Source: an uncultured Gammaproteobacteria bacterium (GTDB lineage Bacteria > Pseudomonadota > Gammaproteobacteria > CAJQNE01). Taken from it: DNA of 5,841 nt. Positions 5,680-5,841 of the stretch are shown here, piece after piece. The translations under genes were made by a program, and so were the position numbers. The stretch covers positions 1 to 5,841 of the forward strand of contig CAJQNE010000015.1 of the NCBI GenBank assembly GCA_905479545.1, given 5' to 3'. The notes beneath the pieces were generated by a model. It worked only from the letters and a program-made list of their open reading frames with translations, was not told the DNA's origin and ran no database searches. Each line of letters begins with the position of its first letter. Within the stretch, counting starts at the first letter, position 1.

Positions 5680-5841
5680 TTAGCTTTCTGCTATCAGCTT
5701 CACATAAGCCTCGTCACGCATGCGGCGCAACCAAAGCTCTAGCTCATCTTGTGATTTACGCTTCGCGAGGATTTTACGGGCCTGGTTACGACGGGCCTGA
5801 TCCGTGCCGTCGCGCTCGCGGCGATCCTGCAGCTCAATAAT
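5680..5841 (-). CDS. surA: Periplasmic chaperone/peptidyl-prolyl isomerase SurA, C-terminal end (partial)
   Basis: Only the last 53 codons are in the window, ending in a TAA stop at 5680-5682; the start lies beyond the right edge. The translation begins IIELQDRRERDG and ends LRRMRDEAYVKLIAES. That closely parallels the end of E. coli SurA, where a helix with W, M and R residues leads into SAYVKIL. This C-terminal helix packs back on the N-domain to complete the chaperone core that guides unfolded outer-membrane proteins to the Bam machinery. The position immediately upstream of pdxA is the standard gammaproteobacterial arrangement, and lptD would be expected further right. Confidence 0.93.
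   Translation of the reverse strand: MIELQDRRERDGTDQARRNQARKILAKRKSQDELELWLRRMRDEAYVKLIAES

Overview
This looks like ordinary core chromosome of a gammaproteobacterium. The minus-strand order surA - (small lipoprotein) - pdxA - rsmA - (usp) - apaG - apaH is the conserved surA-pdxA-ksgA-apaG-apaH cluster, with two extra genes in it. The proteins align readily, from memory, with E. coli and Pseudomonas counterparts. The GDLQG form of the first ApaH motif and the moderate GC content suggest a Pseudomonas-like or marine lineage (Cellvibrionales/Pseudomonadales type). I cannot name the genus from sequence alone.

Layout, in window coordinates. 1-138 is non-coding leader. 139-1392 (+) encodes a secreted protein of unknown function that runs convergently into apaH with only 18 bp between the stop codons. 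1411-2262 (-) is apaH, 2365-2751 (-) apaG and 2805-3236 (-) a UspA-family stress protein. A 195-bp spacer follows, holding a probable usp promoter, a palindrome over its -10 region and a small hairpin behind rsmA. 3432-4253 (-) is rsmA, 4250-5254 (-) pdxA and 5251-5598 (-) a small outer-membrane lipoprotein with a BamE/DUF3862-like domain. 5680-5841 (-) is the 3' end of surA, which continues beyond the window.

Transcription of the cluster runs right to left. surA is closed by a very strong intrinsic terminator (16-bp perfect stem plus T-tract) that ends 11 bp before the lipoprotein start codon. A sigma70-like promoter reads from inside that hairpin and could restart transcription for lipoprotein-pdxA-rsmA. 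Those three genes are joined by 4-bp GTGA and ATGA overlaps, the usual sign of translational coupling. usp has a strong Shine-Dalgarno and probably its own promoter, and apaG and apaH probably follow from it.

Functionally the cluster mixes outer-membrane biogenesis (SurA, lipoprotein), vitamin B6 synthesis (PdxA), 16S rRNA dimethylation (RsmA), stress response (Usp), ApaG of unclear role, and Ap4A breakdown (ApaH). I saw no mobile element, CRISPR array, tRNA, rRNA or novel defence-type system. The points most worth a second look are the terminator/promoter palindrome, the extra lipoprotein, the usp insertion with its operator-like palindrome, and the uncharacterised secreted protein.
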